Of a stretch of 51,908 nucleotides of DNA, positions 1 to 9,126 are shown piece after piece. The DNA lies in NCBI GenBank assembly GCA_036513075.1, contig DATBZS010000086.1, forward strand, positions 1 to 51,908, read 5' to 3'. This DNA is from Bog-756 sp036513075. GTDB taxonomy: Bacteria > Actinomycetota > Acidimicrobiia > Acidimicrobiales > RAAP-2. Numbering within the stretch: position 1 is the stretch's first letter; each line of letters opens with the position of its first letter. Both the position numbers and the translations under genes were made by a program. Below the pieces are notes generated by a model. That model was given only the letters and a program-made list of their open reading frames with translations, made no database searches and was not told the DNA's origin.

Positions 1-1506
1 AACGCCGACGAGATCACCGCTGCACTCAAGCAGTACGTCGACGACTACACGCCCGAGGTCGGGACCGAGCAGGTCGGCCGCATCGTCGAGGTCGGCGACG
101 GCATCGCCCGCATCACCGGTCTGCCGGGCTGCGCGGTCAACGAGATCCTCGAGTTCCAGGACGGGACCGAGGGCCTCGCCCTCAACCTCGACGAGGAGAC
201 CATCGGTGCGGTCATCCTGGGCGAGGACACCGGCCTCGAGGAGGAGCAGCTGGTCAAGGCCACCGGGCGCATCCTCTCGGTCCGGGTCGGTGACGCCCTT
301 CTCGGTCGGGTGGTCAACGCCCGGGGCGAGCCCCTCGACGGCAAGGGCCCGATCCACACGGACGCCACCCGTCGCCTCGAGGTGCAGGCCCCGGGCATCG
401 TGAAGCGCCAGCCGGTGTTCGAGCCGCTGCAGACCGGCATCAAGGCCATCGACGCCATGACCCCGATCGGCCGGGGCCAGCGCGAGCTGATCATCGGCGA
501 CCGCAAGACGGGCAAGACCACCGTCGCCATCGACACCATCCTCAACCAGAAGGGGCTGGGGGTGAAGTGCATCTACGTCGCCATCGGCCAGAAGGAGTCC
601 TCGGTCGCCCAGACCGTCGCCACCCTCGAGCGCTACGGCGCCCTGGAGTACACCGTGGTCGTGCTGGCCGGTGCCGCCGACCCGGCCCCGTTCAAGTACC
701 TCGCCCCCTACGCCGGTTGTGCCATGGGTCAGCACTGGATGGACAACGGCGAGCACGCCCTCATCGTCTACGACGACCTGTCCAAGCAGGCCGAGGCCTA
801 CCGCCAGATGTCGCTGCTGCTGCGCCGCCCGCCTGGCCGTGAGGCCTATCCGGGCGACGTCTTCTACCTGCACAGCCGGCTGCTCGAGCGTGCCGCCAAG
901 CTGTCCGACGCGGCCGGCGGCGGATCGCTCACGGCGCTCCCCATCATTGAGACCAAGGCCGGGGACGTGTCGGCCTACATCCCGACCAACGTGATCTCGA
1001 TCACCGACGGCCAGGTATTCCTCGAATCGGAGCTGTTCTACGCCGGTGTGCGCCCCGCCATCAACGTGGGTATCTCGGTCAGCCGTGTGGGATCCGCGGC
1101 CCAGGTCAAGGCCATGAAGGCGGTGTCCGGCACCTTGAAGCTCGACCTCGCCCAGTTCCGCGAGCTCGAGGCGTTCGCCACGTTCGGTTCCGAGCTCGAC
1201 AAGGTCTCCCAGGCCCAGCTCGACCGCGGCTACCGGCTCACCGAGCTCCTCAAGCAGGGCCTCAACCAGCCGGTGCCCGTCGAGGAGCAGGTGCTGGTGA
1301 TCTTCGCCGGCTCCGAGGGCTACGTGGATGACATCGCGGTGGCCGACGTGCAGCGCTACGAGACCGAGGTCCGCGCCTACTTCCGGGCCAACCACGCCGA
1401 CATTCTGGACGGCATCCGGACCTCCGGCAAGCTGCCCGAGGGCGGCGTGCTGGCCGATGCCCTCGCCAAGTTTACCGATACGTTCGATTCCGGGAAGGTC
1501 GACTGA
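1..1506 (+). CDS. atpA: ATP synthase F1 subunit alpha (5' end outside the window)
   Basis: This is the non-catalytic nucleotide-binding subunit of the F1 head of the F-type ATP synthase, on the cytoplasmic face of the membrane. The frame is open from base 1, where it begins NADEITAALKQYVDDY; family members start only a few residues earlier, so almost the whole protein is present. The Walker A motif GDRKTGKT is encoded at 496-519. The SVSRVGSAAQ segment, which carries the conserved alpha-subunit arginine, lies near 1075-1104. The stop is at 1504-1506. It is followed after 3 nt by atpG, in the usual alpha-gamma-beta-epsilon gene order. Identity is certain; only the start is missing. Confidence 0.97.
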   Translation, partial: NADEITAALKQYVDDYTPEVGTEQVGRIVEVGDGIARITGLPGCAVNEILEFQDGTEGLALNLDEETIGAVILGEDTGLEEEQLVKATGRILSVRVGDALLGRVVNARGEPLDGKGPIHTDATRRLEVQAPGIVKRQPVFEPLQTGIKAIDAMTPIGRGQRELIIGDRKTGKTTVAIDTILNQKGLGVKCIYVAIGQKESSVAQTVATLERYGALEYTVVVLAGAADPAPFKYLAPYAGCAMGQHWMDNGEHALIVYDDLSKQAEAYRQMSLLLRRPPGREAYPGDVFYLHSRLLERAAKLSDAAGGGSLTALPIIETKAGDVSAYIPTNVISITDGQVFLESELFYAGVRPAINVGISVSRVGSAAQVKAMKAVSGTLKLDLAQFRELEAFATFGSELDKVSQAQLDRGYRLTELLKQGLNQPVPVEEQVLVIFAGSEGYVDDIAVADVQRYETEVRAYFRANHADILDGIRTSGKLPEGGVLADALAKFTDTFDSGKVD

Positions 1507-1509
1507 CCG

Positions 1510-2490
1510 ATGGCAGGTGGCCAGGAGCGCATCCTCCGTCGACGGATCAAGAGCATCAAGTCGACGCAGAAGATCACCAAGGCGATGGAGCTGATCGCTG
1601 CGTCGCAGATCGTGCGCGCCCAGGGCCGCATCGCCGCGTCCAAGCCGTACCAGGAAGGGATGGCCCGCATCGTCCTGGAGACGGCACTCGGCGACCCGGC
1701 GGCTGCCGGACGTCTGCTCGGCACTCCCGAGGACGTCACCAAGGTCCTGGTGCTCTCCATCGTGGCCGACCGGGGTCTGTGCGGCGGATACAACACCTCG
1801 GTCTTCCGGGCCACCGAGCGGCTGCTCACCACCCAGGCATCCGACGGCATCGAAACCCGCCTGATCACCGTGGGCAAGAAAGCCGTGGGCTACTTCCGCT
1901 TCCGCGGCCAAGAGGTCGAGCAGTCCTTCCTCGGCAAGAGTGAGCGTCCGACATTCGCCGATGCCCGTGAGGTGGCTACAGCCGTCGTGACCCCTTTCGT
2001 CAACGGCGAAGTCGACCAGGTGCTCGTGGTCTCCACCCGGTTCGTCAGTGCTGGCAGCCAGAAGGTGGAGGTGCGCCAGCTCCTCCCCCTGGTCGACCCG
2101 CGCACCCCGGACGATGCGGCCAACCACGAGGACGAGAACGGTGTGAGCCGCAACATCGCCCCCCACGAGGACGCGGTCAAGGTCGGCTACACCGAGTTCG
2201 AGCCGGACGCCGCCATCCTCCTCGTCGACCTGGCCCCCAGGGCCGCCGAGACCCAGATCTTCGCTTCGCTGCTCGAAGCATCCGCCTCGGAACTGACCGC
2301 CCGCCAGCGGGCCATGGCCGCGGCCACGGATAACGCCGGCGAGCTGATCAAGAAGTACTCGCGGATCATGAACCGTGCCCGCCAGGACACCATCACCACC
2401 GAGATCATGGAGATCGTCGGCGGTGCCGAGGCGCTGCGGGCCGGGGCCGAGGGTGACGAGGGCGGCCTCGTCATCGAAACCAGGGTCTGA
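1510..2490 (+). CDS. atpG: ATP synthase F1 subunit gamma
   Basis: This is the rotor shaft of F1, which couples proton flow through Fo to conformational change in the catalytic beta subunits. The N-terminus MAGGQERILRRRIKSIKST followed by QKITKAMELIAASQ is the family signature for the first helix of the coiled coil. The C-terminal helix (around ATDNAGELIKKYSRIMNRAR) is also present. At 326 aa it is slightly longer than the roughly 290 aa of many bacteria; the extra length falls in the middle, around residues 195-225, as often seen in Actinomycetota. It starts 3 nt after atpA, so the two are probably translationally coupled. Confidence 0.96.
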   Translation: MAGGQERILRRRIKSIKSTQKITKAMELIAASQIVRAQGRIAASKPYQEGMARIVLETALGDPAAAGRLLGTPEDVTKVLVLSIVADRGLCGGYNTSVFRATERLLTTQASDGIETRLITVGKKAVGYFRFRGQEVEQSFLGKSERPTFADAREVATAVVTPFVNGEVDQVLVVSTRFVSAGSQKVEVRQLLPLVDPRTPDDAANHEDENGVSRNIAPHEDAVKVGYTEFEPDAAILLVDLAPRAAETQIFASLLEASASELTARQRAMAAATDNAGELIKKYSRIMNRARQDTITTEIMEIVGGAEALRAGAEGDEGGLVIETRV

Positions 2491-2564
2491 TCCGTGCCCG
2501 CCACCACCCCGATCGCACCATCCACCACCGCAGTATCTGACGACCTCAAGGGAGCCCGACGCTC

Positions 2565-4010
2565 ATGACCACCACCGCCCCCCAGCCCACCGAGCCCCAG
2601 TCACTGGCCTCCGGCCGCGTAGTGGCCATCGCCGGGCCCGTCATCGACGTGGAGTTTCCGCCCCACGCCCTCCCCGAGATCAATGGCGCCGTCGAGGTCG
2701 ACGTCGAGCTCGAGGGTGGCAAGCTGACCATCACCGCCGAGGTCGCCCAGCAGATCGGCGATGGCCGGGTGCGGTGCATCTGCCTCAAGGCGACCGACGG
2801 ACTGACCCGCGGTGCAGAAGTCCGCAACCTCGGCCACGGCCTGCGGGTGCCGGTCGGCGACGCCGTGCTCGGGCACGTGTTCAACGTGCTGGGCGAGCCG
2901 CTCGACACCGACGACATCGGAGCCGTCGAGGACCACTGGGACATCCACCGCAGCGCCCCCGACTTCGACACCCTGGAGCCCCGGGCCCTCATGTTCGAGA
3001 CCGGCATCAAGGTGATCGACCTCCTCGAGCCCTACGTGCAGGGTGGCAAGATCGGCCTGTTCGGCGGGGCCGGCGTGGGCAAGACCGTGCTCATCCAGGA
3101 GATGATCAACCGGGTGGCCACCAACCACGGTGGTGTGTCGGTCTTCGCCGGTGTGGGGGAGCGCACCCGTGAGGGCACCGACCTGTGGTTGGAGATGCAG
3201 GAGTCCGGCGTCATCGAGAAGGCCGCCCTGGTCTACGGCCAGATGGACGAGCCCCCGGGGGTCCGCTTGCGGGTGGCCCTGGCCGCTCTGACCATGGCCG
3301 AGTACTTCCGGGACGTGAAGAACCAGGATGTGCTCCTGTTCGTCGACAACATCTTCCGGTTCGTCCAGGCCGGCTCAGAGGTCTCGACCCTCCTCGGCCG
3401 CATGCCATCGGCCGTGGGCTACCAGCCCACCCTGGCCGACGAGATGGGTCAGTTGCAGGAACGGATCACCTCGACCCGGGGCCGGTCTATTACCTCGCTG
3501 CAGGCCGTGTACGTGCCCGCCGACGACTACACCGACCCGGCACCGTTCACCACCTTCACCCATCTCGACGCCACCACCGAGCTGTCGCGGGACATCGCCT
3601 CGCTGGGCATCTACCCGGCGGTCGACCCGCTGTCCTCGACGTCGAACATCCTCGCCCCCGAGATCGTGGGTGAGCGCCACTACAACGTGGCCCGCCGGGT
3701 GCAGGGTGTGCTGCAGCGGTACAAGGAGCTCCAGGACATCATCGCCATCCTCGGACTCGACGAACTGTCCGAGGAGGACCGGGTAACGGTGTCTCGGGCT
3801 CGCAAGGTCCAGCGTTTCCTGTCCCAGCCGTTCAACGTCGGCGAGGTGTTCACCGGCCTGAAGGGTGTGACCGTCCCGGTCGAGGAGACAGTCGAGTCCT
3901 TCGAGGCACTGGTCAACGGCGACCTCGACGAGGTCCCGGAGCAGGCGTTCTTTAACGTCGGTGGTGCCGAGTCGGTGCTCGCCAAGGCCCACGACCTCGC
4001 GAACAGCTGA
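2565..4010 (+). CDS. atpD: ATP synthase F1 subunit beta (catalytic)
   Basis: This is the catalytic subunit, with the ATP synthesis and hydrolysis site at the alpha-beta interface. The P-loop GGAGVGKT is encoded near 3065-3088. Downstream are the GERTREGTDLW segment, which carries the catalytic glutamate, and the Walker B region LLFVDNIFRF. The sequence LLGRMPSAVGYQPTLADEMG is the DELSEED-family beta hallmark, and LDELSEED itself is present near 3757-3780. The length of 481 aa is normal. The 74-nt gap after atpG carries a GGGAGC-type ribosome binding site. It is part of the atp operon. Confidence 0.97.
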   Translation: MTTTAPQPTEPQSLASGRVVAIAGPVIDVEFPPHALPEINGAVEVDVELEGGKLTITAEVAQQIGDGRVRCICLKATDGLTRGAEVRNLGHGLRVPVGDAVLGHVFNVLGEPLDTDDIGAVEDHWDIHRSAPDFDTLEPRALMFETGIKVIDLLEPYVQGGKIGLFGGAGVGKTVLIQEMINRVATNHGGVSVFAGVGERTREGTDLWLEMQESGVIEKAALVYGQMDEPPGVRLRVALAALTMAEYFRDVKNQDVLLFVDNIFRFVQAGSEVSTLLGRMPSAVGYQPTLADEMGQLQERITSTRGRSITSLQAVYVPADDYTDPAPFTTFTHLDATTELSRDIASLGIYPAVDPLSSTSNILAPEIVGERHYNVARRVQGVLQRYKELQDIIAILGLDELSEEDRVTVSRARKVQRFLSQPFNVGEVFTGLKGVTVPVEETVESFEALVNGDLDEVPEQAFFNVGGAESVLAKAHDLANS

Positions 4011-4025
4011 TCGGGGCTAGAGGCC

Positions 4026-4529
4026 ATGGCCGACGACACGCTCTTCCAGATCAACCTGGTCACCCCGGAACGCATCCTGCTGACCGGGATGGCCTCCGAA
4101 GTGATCCTGCGGACGGGAGAGGGTGACGTCACCTTCCTGGCCGGGCACACCCCCCTGGTGGGCACGGTTCGACCCGGCGTAGTCCGGGTCGTCCGACCAG
4201 AGGACGACGACGTCCGGGTGGCAGTGCACGGCGGCTTCACCCAGGTGGAACAGGATGTGGCGCTCGACGCAAACGACGAGGGAGGCACCGGCTCCCGGGT
4301 CACTCTGCTGCTCGGTGTGGCCGAACTGGCCGAGGAGATCGACACGGACCGGGCGCGGGTCGCCCTGGAGGCCGCAGAGGCCCGGATCGCCGAGCTGGGA
4401 GGTGCCGCCAATCGCACCCCGGCAGAGGGTGAAGAGATCGACCCCGACCTGGTCGAGGCCGAGGCTGCATTGCTGCGTGCCCAGGTACGCCTGGAGGCCG
4501 TCGACGCCTCCGCTGCTGCGGCGGCCTGA
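4026..4529 (+). CDS. atpC: ATP synthase F1 subunit epsilon
   Basis: This is the central-stalk subunit that contacts gamma and the c-ring and can inhibit ATP hydrolysis. The N-terminal beta-sandwich is recognisable (FQINLVTPERILLTGMASEV, then GDVTFLAGHTPLVGTVRPG). The C-terminal part is a two-helix region rich in Ala and Glu. At 167 aa it is longer than the usual 130-140 aa because of a C-terminal Ala/Glu-rich extension. It lies 15 nt after atpD and is the last gene of the operon; a hairpin follows the stop immediately. Confidence 0.93.
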   Translation: MADDTLFQINLVTPERILLTGMASEVILRTGEGDVTFLAGHTPLVGTVRPGVVRVVRPEDDDVRVAVHGGFTQVEQDVALDANDEGGTGSRVTLLLGVAELAEEIDTDRARVALEAAEARIAELGGAANRTPAEGEEIDPDLVEAEAALLRAQVRLEAVDASAAAAA

Positions 4530-4656
4530 GGACGCGCTTGGGCGTCCGTCCTTCGCCGAGGCGAGCGGGGGATTGGTGGTGATCCATCTTGGAGACGCGA
4601 ACCTGACGCATCAGGTGACGGTGAGAGTCCACTCTTCCTTCCCAGATCCGTCACCT
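4530..4656 (+). terminator. Hairpins between convergent atpC and the GNAT gene
   Basis: Several inverted repeats lie between the two convergent genes. GGACGC/GCGTCC (4530-4535 and 4542-4547) forms a hairpin directly after the atpC stop. ACCTGA/TCAGGT (4601-4606 and 4611-4616) forms a second. AGGTGACGG/CCGTCACCT (4613-4621 and 4648-4656) encloses a third, AGAGT/ACTCT. No T-tract follows any stem, so this would be a high-GC, U-poor termination region serving both strands. The function is inferred from position. Confidence 0.4.
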
Positions 4657-5241
4657 TGGTTCGCGGCGCATGAACCAGTTCTGTTCTGAGAGGAGCAGAA
4701 TCTCCTCGACTATCTCGAAGCCCAGACCAATATAGAACCGGACATTTTCCGGTTTGGCAGTCTCCAGCCATGCAAGCCGCTCATGATCGTCGAATTCGTC
4801 GCAAAGGAGCTTCATGGCGGCTCTGCCCATTCCCATCCCCTGGAAGCCAGGCTCAACGCTGACCGGTCCAACATGCCAATGCGATTCCTGCAGATCATGC
4901 TCCGCCAAGATCGATCCCATATGCAGGAATCGGTTCACATCCGTCGCCTCGAGGCTGGGCTCGTCCAACGCTCTGATCTCCGGCGGCAACATGGTTGCCA
5001 CGCAATCACCTGGCGGAGTGGCGCCCGCCACGCCGAGCACACAGTCACCGCGCTTCACCCCTGCCACCGTTGCACCATCGAGCATGTCGGTGAATGCGGA
5101 GTACATCATTTCGAGACGGACAAGCGGATCGCCGGATACTGCAATCAGAGGCGGATCGTCCCGCAATGCCCGCGCCGCAACGCCTACAGCCTGACGAATC
5201 TGGTCAGCGCCAGTCAGCCACAGAACCTCGTAGTCATCCAT
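4651..5241 (-). CDS. GNAT family N-acetyltransferase
   Basis: This is a probable acetyl-CoA-dependent N-acetyltransferase in the cytoplasm; the substrate is unknown. The acetyl-CoA-binding loop is clear at residues 129-144 (VEPGFQGMGMGRAAM), with the Q/R-x-x-G-x-G pattern. It is followed by AWLETAKPENVRFYIGLGF at about residues 157-175, the typical motif B segment that ends in the aromatic GF turn. The length of 196 aa is normal. It is a lone gene, convergent with atpC and divergent from the M48 peptidase gene. The start codon is ATG at 5241. Confidence 0.85.
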   Translation of the reverse strand: MDDYEVLWLTGADQIRQAVGVAARALRDDPPLIAVSGDPLVRLEMMYSAFTDMLDGATVAGVKRGDCVLGVAGATPPGDCVATMLPPEIRALDEPSLEATDVNRFLHMGSILAEHDLQESHWHVGPVSVEPGFQGMGMGRAAMKLLCDEFDDHERLAWLETAKPENVRFYIGLGFEIVEEILLLSEQNWFMRREPR

Positions 5242-5426
5242 GTTTCGTTCTTACCAGGTTACCCAGGCCAACGGCAGGGGCTCCGTCTCGATGTAGTCGT
5301 GTCGCCACTGCATTGCCCCCTCTCGGGACACTCGGACCCGGGTCTACTCCACACCCACGGGCCCGGGTCCTTCGTTCAGGCGTACGGTATGGGTCACTCA
5401 AAAGAACAACGGCGAAGGGCAGACGT

Positions 5427-6443
5427 ATGGCGGATTCCCCAGTGGTCTCGATCCGTCGGTATGAGCAGATCAGTTCCAAGGCCTATGAGCACCCGGCGGA
5501 CCGGGCGGCCACTTCGGCACTCCATTCGATCCCGCTCATGGATGCCGTCATCAAGCGGCTTACCGACATCAGCCACGAGCGCAGGTTGCGGCAGATCCTG
5601 GTGGGCAACGCCGTCCAGATCGGCGAGTCCCAGGTTCCCCAGCTGTGGGCCGCCTACATGCGGTGCGCCAGCTGTCTGGACATTCCAGCCGTTCCCGACC
5701 TCTATCTGACTCAGACTCCGATCGTCAACGCCATGACAGTGGGGGCGAAGACCCCGCTGGTGATCGTCAACTCCGGCCTGATCGGGTCGTACGAATCTGA
5801 CGAAATCGATGCGGTGATGGCCCACGAACTCGGACACGTCCTGTCTGAGCACTACTACTACACGACGGTCCTCGTCCTGCTGGCCCAGTTCCTCCGCACT
5901 ACGGTTCCCGGGCGCCTCACCGGGCTCCCGGTCCGCGGTCTCTATATGGCCCTACTCGAGTGGTCGCGGGCAGCCGAACTGTCCTCCGATCGGGCCAGTG
6001 CACTGGTGATGGATGATCCGCTCATCACGTGCCGTCTGCTCATGCGGATGGCGGGCGGTGCGGTCGACGGGATGAACCTGGACGCCTTCATCACCCAGGC
6101 CACGGAGTACGCCGACGAAGACGATCTGTTCGCTCGCTGGAGCCGGGTATGGGTGGAGATCGGGCTGACCCATCCGTTCGCCGTCCGACGTGTGCGTGAG
6201 TTGATCGTCTGGGTCCGTTCAGGCGAATTCGACCGGATCCGTAGTGTTCCCTACGTCCGGCGTGGGTCGGAACCTCCGCCCTCAGTGGAGTTCGAAGCCG
6301 CCGTCGCCCACTATCGCGAGCGATTCACCCAGACCTTGGAGCGGACGACGGGCGGGGTCCAGAAATTGATCTCGCAATTCGACAGATGGCTGAAGGGGCG
6401 GAGCGGACCGGACGAGGAGGACGACGCCGACTGGGATCTGTGA
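5427..6443 (+). CDS. M48-family zinc metallopeptidase
   Basis: This is a Ste24/HtpX-type zinc peptidase (338 aa). HELGH is at residues 133-137 and the third zinc ligand is Glu184 in SRAAELSSDRA, the normal M48 arrangement. The segment between these (residues about 140-165) is hydrophobic and may insert in the membrane. The C-terminal 40 residues are acidic and charged. I chose ATG at 5427 rather than an upstream in-frame ATG at 5094 because the longer product would overlap the divergent GNAT gene and lacks family similarity. A GAAGG-like ribosome binding site precedes 5427. The substrate is unknown; a quality-control role is family-based inference. Confidence 0.85.
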   Translation: MADSPVVSIRRYEQISSKAYEHPADRAATSALHSIPLMDAVIKRLTDISHERRLRQILVGNAVQIGESQVPQLWAAYMRCASCLDIPAVPDLYLTQTPIVNAMTVGAKTPLVIVNSGLIGSYESDEIDAVMAHELGHVLSEHYYYTTVLVLLAQFLRTTVPGRLTGLPVRGLYMALLEWSRAAELSSDRASALVMDDPLITCRLLMRMAGGAVDGMNLDAFITQATEYADEDDLFARWSRVWVEIGLTHPFAVRRVRELIVWVRSGEFDRIRSVPYVRRGSEPPPSVEFEAAVAHYRERFTQTLERTTGGVQKLISQFDRWLKGRSGPDEEDDADWDL

Positions 6444-6717
6444 AGTCGACGCCCGTCCGGGCGCGCCGATCCCCGGCTCGACCTGGGTGCCCGAGTTGGC
6501 GAACACCGGGGCAGCCATAGCTCCATGAAGGTCGCGTGCGCGAACCAGAGTTCGGAGACCGCTCCATGTTGCGTGTCCATGGACAACCAAATGGTCCAAT
6601 GGCCCTGCTCGGGGTGGGAGTTGGACCTTAGGTTGGATGTGGGAACGCAGCTTGCTGACGCGAATCACGTTCCCCGTAGGTGGCATCGAGCCATCTGGAC
6701 AGCTACGGAGGTCGACA
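6444..6717. other. Intergenic region upstream of the alcohol dehydrogenase
   Basis: This stretch of 274 bases has no gene I can support. Overlapping frames on both strands give only Arg/Pro-rich shadow peptides. The only clear signal is a GGAGG ribosome binding site at about 6707-6711, which fixes the start of the next gene. No convincing promoter pair was found. Confidence 0.5.
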
Positions 6718-7770
6718 GTGAAGGCACTTGTCTACAAGGGACCGGGATCCAAGAGCTGGGAAGAGGTGGCCGATCCGGTCATCCGACAGCCGACCGACGT
6801 GATCGTCAAGATGGCCGCTACCACGATCTGTGGCACTGATCTGCACATCCTGAAGGGCGACGTCCCCGAAGTCGAGGTGGGCCGCGTGCTCGGCCACGAG
6901 GGGATCGGTGTCATCACCGAGGTCGGGGCAGGCGTCACCCAGCTATCGGTCGGCGACCGCGTGATCCTGTCATGTGTCAGCTCATGTGGTCGGTGCTCCT
7001 ACTGTCGCCAAGGCATCTACAGCCACTGTCTCGATCCCGAAGGCCTCGCCGGAATCGGATGGATCTTCGGGTACATGATCGACGGGACGCAGGCCGAGTA
7101 CGTTCGCGTCCCCTTCGCCGAGAACTCCGTCTACAAGGTACCGGACGGCATCACGGATGCCGAAGGCATCCTCCTCTCGGACATCCTGCCGACCGGTTTT
7201 GAGATCGGAGTGCAGTACGGAGAGGTCCAGCCAGGTGACGTCGTCGCGGTGATCGGATCAGGACCCGTCGGTCTCTCGGCGGTGATGACGTCCCGGCTGT
7301 ACGGGCCGGCCAAGGTCATCGCCATCGACCTCGACGATGCTCGGCTCAAGAGGGCCGGCGACTTCGGTGCAACCCATACGGTCAACTCGGGGGACGCAGA
7401 TTGGAAGGATCAAGTTCTCGCGCATACTGACGGGCTCGGCGTCGACGTCGCCATCGAGGCGGTAGGACTTCCGGGCACCTTCACCATGGCCACGGAGATC
7501 GTCCGGCCCGGCGGCAGCGTCGCCAACATCGGCGTGCACGGGAAGTCTGTCGAACTGAAGCTCAACGAGCTCTGGATCAAGAATATCGATATCTCGATGG
7601 GACTCGTAAACACCAATACGCTCGGCATGCTGCTGAAGCTCGTCGCTGCGCACATGTTGCCGGCCGAAAAGTTCGTCACCCATGAGTTCGGATTCGACCA
7701 GATGCTCGAGGCCTACGACGTGTTCGGCAATGCGGCTGAGCATGACGCACTCAAGGTGCTCATCCACTGA
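6718..7770 (+). CDS. Zinc-dependent NAD(H) alcohol dehydrogenase (medium-chain family)
   Basis: This is a cytoplasmic zinc alcohol dehydrogenase that oxidises alcohols or reduces aldehydes and ketones; the substrate is unknown. The catalytic zinc ligands are likely Cys38 (TICGTD), His60 and Glu61 (GHEG). The structural zinc cysteines are 90, 93, 96 and 104 (SSCGRCSYCRQGIYSHC). The Rossmann motif is IGSGPVG, and the Asp in IAIDLDD favours NAD over NADP. The GTG at 6718 gives the canonical VKALVYKGPG start and has GGAGG upstream; a longer frame from 6637 adds 27 unlike residues. The product is 350 aa. Confidence 0.9.
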   Translation: MKALVYKGPGSKSWEEVADPVIRQPTDVIVKMAATTICGTDLHILKGDVPEVEVGRVLGHEGIGVITEVGAGVTQLSVGDRVILSCVSSCGRCSYCRQGIYSHCLDPEGLAGIGWIFGYMIDGTQAEYVRVPFAENSVYKVPDGITDAEGILLSDILPTGFEIGVQYGEVQPGDVVAVIGSGPVGLSAVMTSRLYGPAKVIAIDLDDARLKRAGDFGATHTVNSGDADWKDQVLAHTDGLGVDVAIEAVGLPGTFTMATEIVRPGGSVANIGVHGKSVELKLNELWIKNIDISMGLVNTNTLGMLLKLVAAHMLPAEKFVTHEFGFDQMLEAYDVFGNAAEHDALKVLIH

Positions 7771-7893
7771 ATCCGCATCGAACCTCTTGGACGTCCACTC
7801 CTGGCAGGACTTCTACGCTCGGTCTGACGCAGCATCGATAGGCTTCGCGCTGGCACTAGATCGATGCACCTGGGAACGAGCCGTCGAAGCCGG

Positions 7894-7913
7894 CGTCGCC
7901 GCCGCCGGCGACG
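7894..7913 (+). terminator. Hairpin between convergent ADH and PsiE-like genes
   Basis: CGTCGCCG (7894-7901) pairs perfectly with CGGCGACG (7906-7913) around a 4-nt loop. It sits in the 279-base gap between two convergent genes, so it could terminate both. There is no T-tract. The rest of 7771-8049 holds nothing else I can support. Confidence 0.4.
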
Positions 7914-8049
7914 ATGCTGCTGACGGTGGCCGGCATCCACTGGCCATTCGAGTCCGGGGGTAGGTGCATCTCCCGCGACTTCCAGAATCAGGTCGGGGGG
8001 CCGGCCACCTGCGTGGCACTCGTGGTGTGGGTGGGGACGAGTCAGTCCA

Positions 8050-8511
8050 TCACTCGTCTTCGTGTCCACTGAATCGGAGAATCAGTAGTCCGAGGAGAAG
8101 GAACACCACGACCCCGACTCCGACCCCGAGGGAGATCAACGTGTCGTAGAAGTCGCGCTGCGACAACGGGCCGCTGAGGGTCAGGTGGGCCGACGCACTG
8201 AGGATGTCCCGCACTCCGGCCAGGATGCCGATGACCAGGAACGGACGTATCGGAAAGATCGAGGACCGCAAGTGCCCGAAGACGGTATGGGCAATGTCCA
8301 AGACGATGATGACCACGAGGATGCCGTCGATTGCGGACACCACCGCGGCCGGAAAGTTGTGCCCGTACCTGATGAAGCTGCTCATGGTGCGCACCAACAC
8401 GATCGCCGCCAGCCCGATGAGACTGGCCACGATCGCGTATTCGATGGCGATGATCAGATACCGAAAGAATGCATCCGCCTTGACGCTGCCCTCTTTCTCA
8501 GAGTCGTCCAT
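8050..8511 (-). CDS. PsiE-like (phosphate-starvation-inducible E family) membrane protein
   Basis: This is a small integral membrane protein of 153 aa with four predicted membrane segments, at about residues 18-42, 52-75, 86-108 and 122-145. The pattern of a charged N-terminus, a VVSAIDGILVVIIVLDIAHTVF-type second helix and a RPFLVIGILAGVRDILSASAH third segment matches the PsiE family (PF06146), whose biochemical role is unknown. I chose ATG at 8511 over the longer frame (to 8673) because the TAGCAT hexamer at 8520-8525 on this strand lies 8 nt before it, consistent with a near-leaderless transcript. Confidence 0.7.
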   Translation of the reverse strand: MDDSEKEGSVKADAFFRYLIIAIEYAIVASLIGLAAIVLVRTMSSFIRYGHNFPAAVVSAIDGILVVIIVLDIAHTVFGHLRSSIFPIRPFLVIGILAGVRDILSASAHLTLSGPLSQRDFYDTLISLGVGVGVVVFLLLGLLILRFSGHEDE

Positions 8512-8737
8512 TGGTGAAAATGCTAGCGGCACCGACGTCACCGATCTCGGTTGCCATGGCATCCCGGAGCAGTCAGGCACGTGAATCTCCGGACGGGTCC
8601 AACCTCGGACCCCACGCCTTCCGCAACTGACCGTGTCGGTGCCTCGGGGGCGGCGAGCCTGCATCGCCACCATGGGGAAGCCCGACCTGGTGCATTCGGC
8701 CTTGCTCGCTCCCGAGCCTCATGGTGTAGTTCCGGGC

Positions 8738-9055
8738 GTGAAGGGATTTGTGTTTCGCCTCATTCCTCCTCGACCAGACTTCGCCTCGGACCTGTCTGAC
8801 GACGAGCGAGCAATCATATCGGAGCACGCCGGCTACTGGTCGGGACTGGCTGCGCAAGGTACCGCCCTGGCATTCGGGCCGGTGGCCGACCCGGCTGGGG
8901 GATACGGCATCGGCATCATCGTGGTCGACGACCTCCAGGCAGCAGAAGCGCTGAGGGACGCAGATCCGGCCGTCACCTCACCCCACGGCTTTCGATCGGA
9001 GATTTCACCGATGCTCCGGTTGGTGACGCCGACGGGTCAATTCGATGCCACCTGA
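8738..9055 (+). CDS. YCII-related domain protein
   Basis: This is a small ferredoxin-like-fold protein (105 aa) of the YCII family, cytoplasmic, with unknown reaction. The family pattern is visible: an N-terminal strand (GFVFRLIPPRPDF), a helix with conserved His (ISEHAGYWSGLAAQGT), the FGPVADPAGGYGI strand and a final segment with VDDLQAAEALRDADP. I chose GTG at 8738 because the in-frame upstream residues are not family-like and TGTAGT (8725-8730) sits 7 nt before it. The gene is divergent from the PsiE-like gene. Confidence 0.75.
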   Translation: MKGFVFRLIPPRPDFASDLSDDERAIISEHAGYWSGLAAQGTALAFGPVADPAGGYGIGIIVVDDLQAAEALRDADPAVTSPHGFRSEISPMLRLVTPTGQFDAT

Positions 9056-9126
9056 CCACCTGCGCTTCAGGTGACCGTGAAGAACAGTCTTCGCCGGACG
9101 TCGGTGCCGGCCCCAGACGACCGTAG

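Noticed and set aside
6282..6686. 134-codon minus-strand frame in the gap before ADH
   Set aside because: Overlaps the M48 gene and lacks start signals or similarity.
7682..7963. 93-codon plus-strand frame overlapping the ADH end
   Set aside because: Most of it lies in another frame of ADH; the remaining part includes the terminator hairpin and has no recognisable family.
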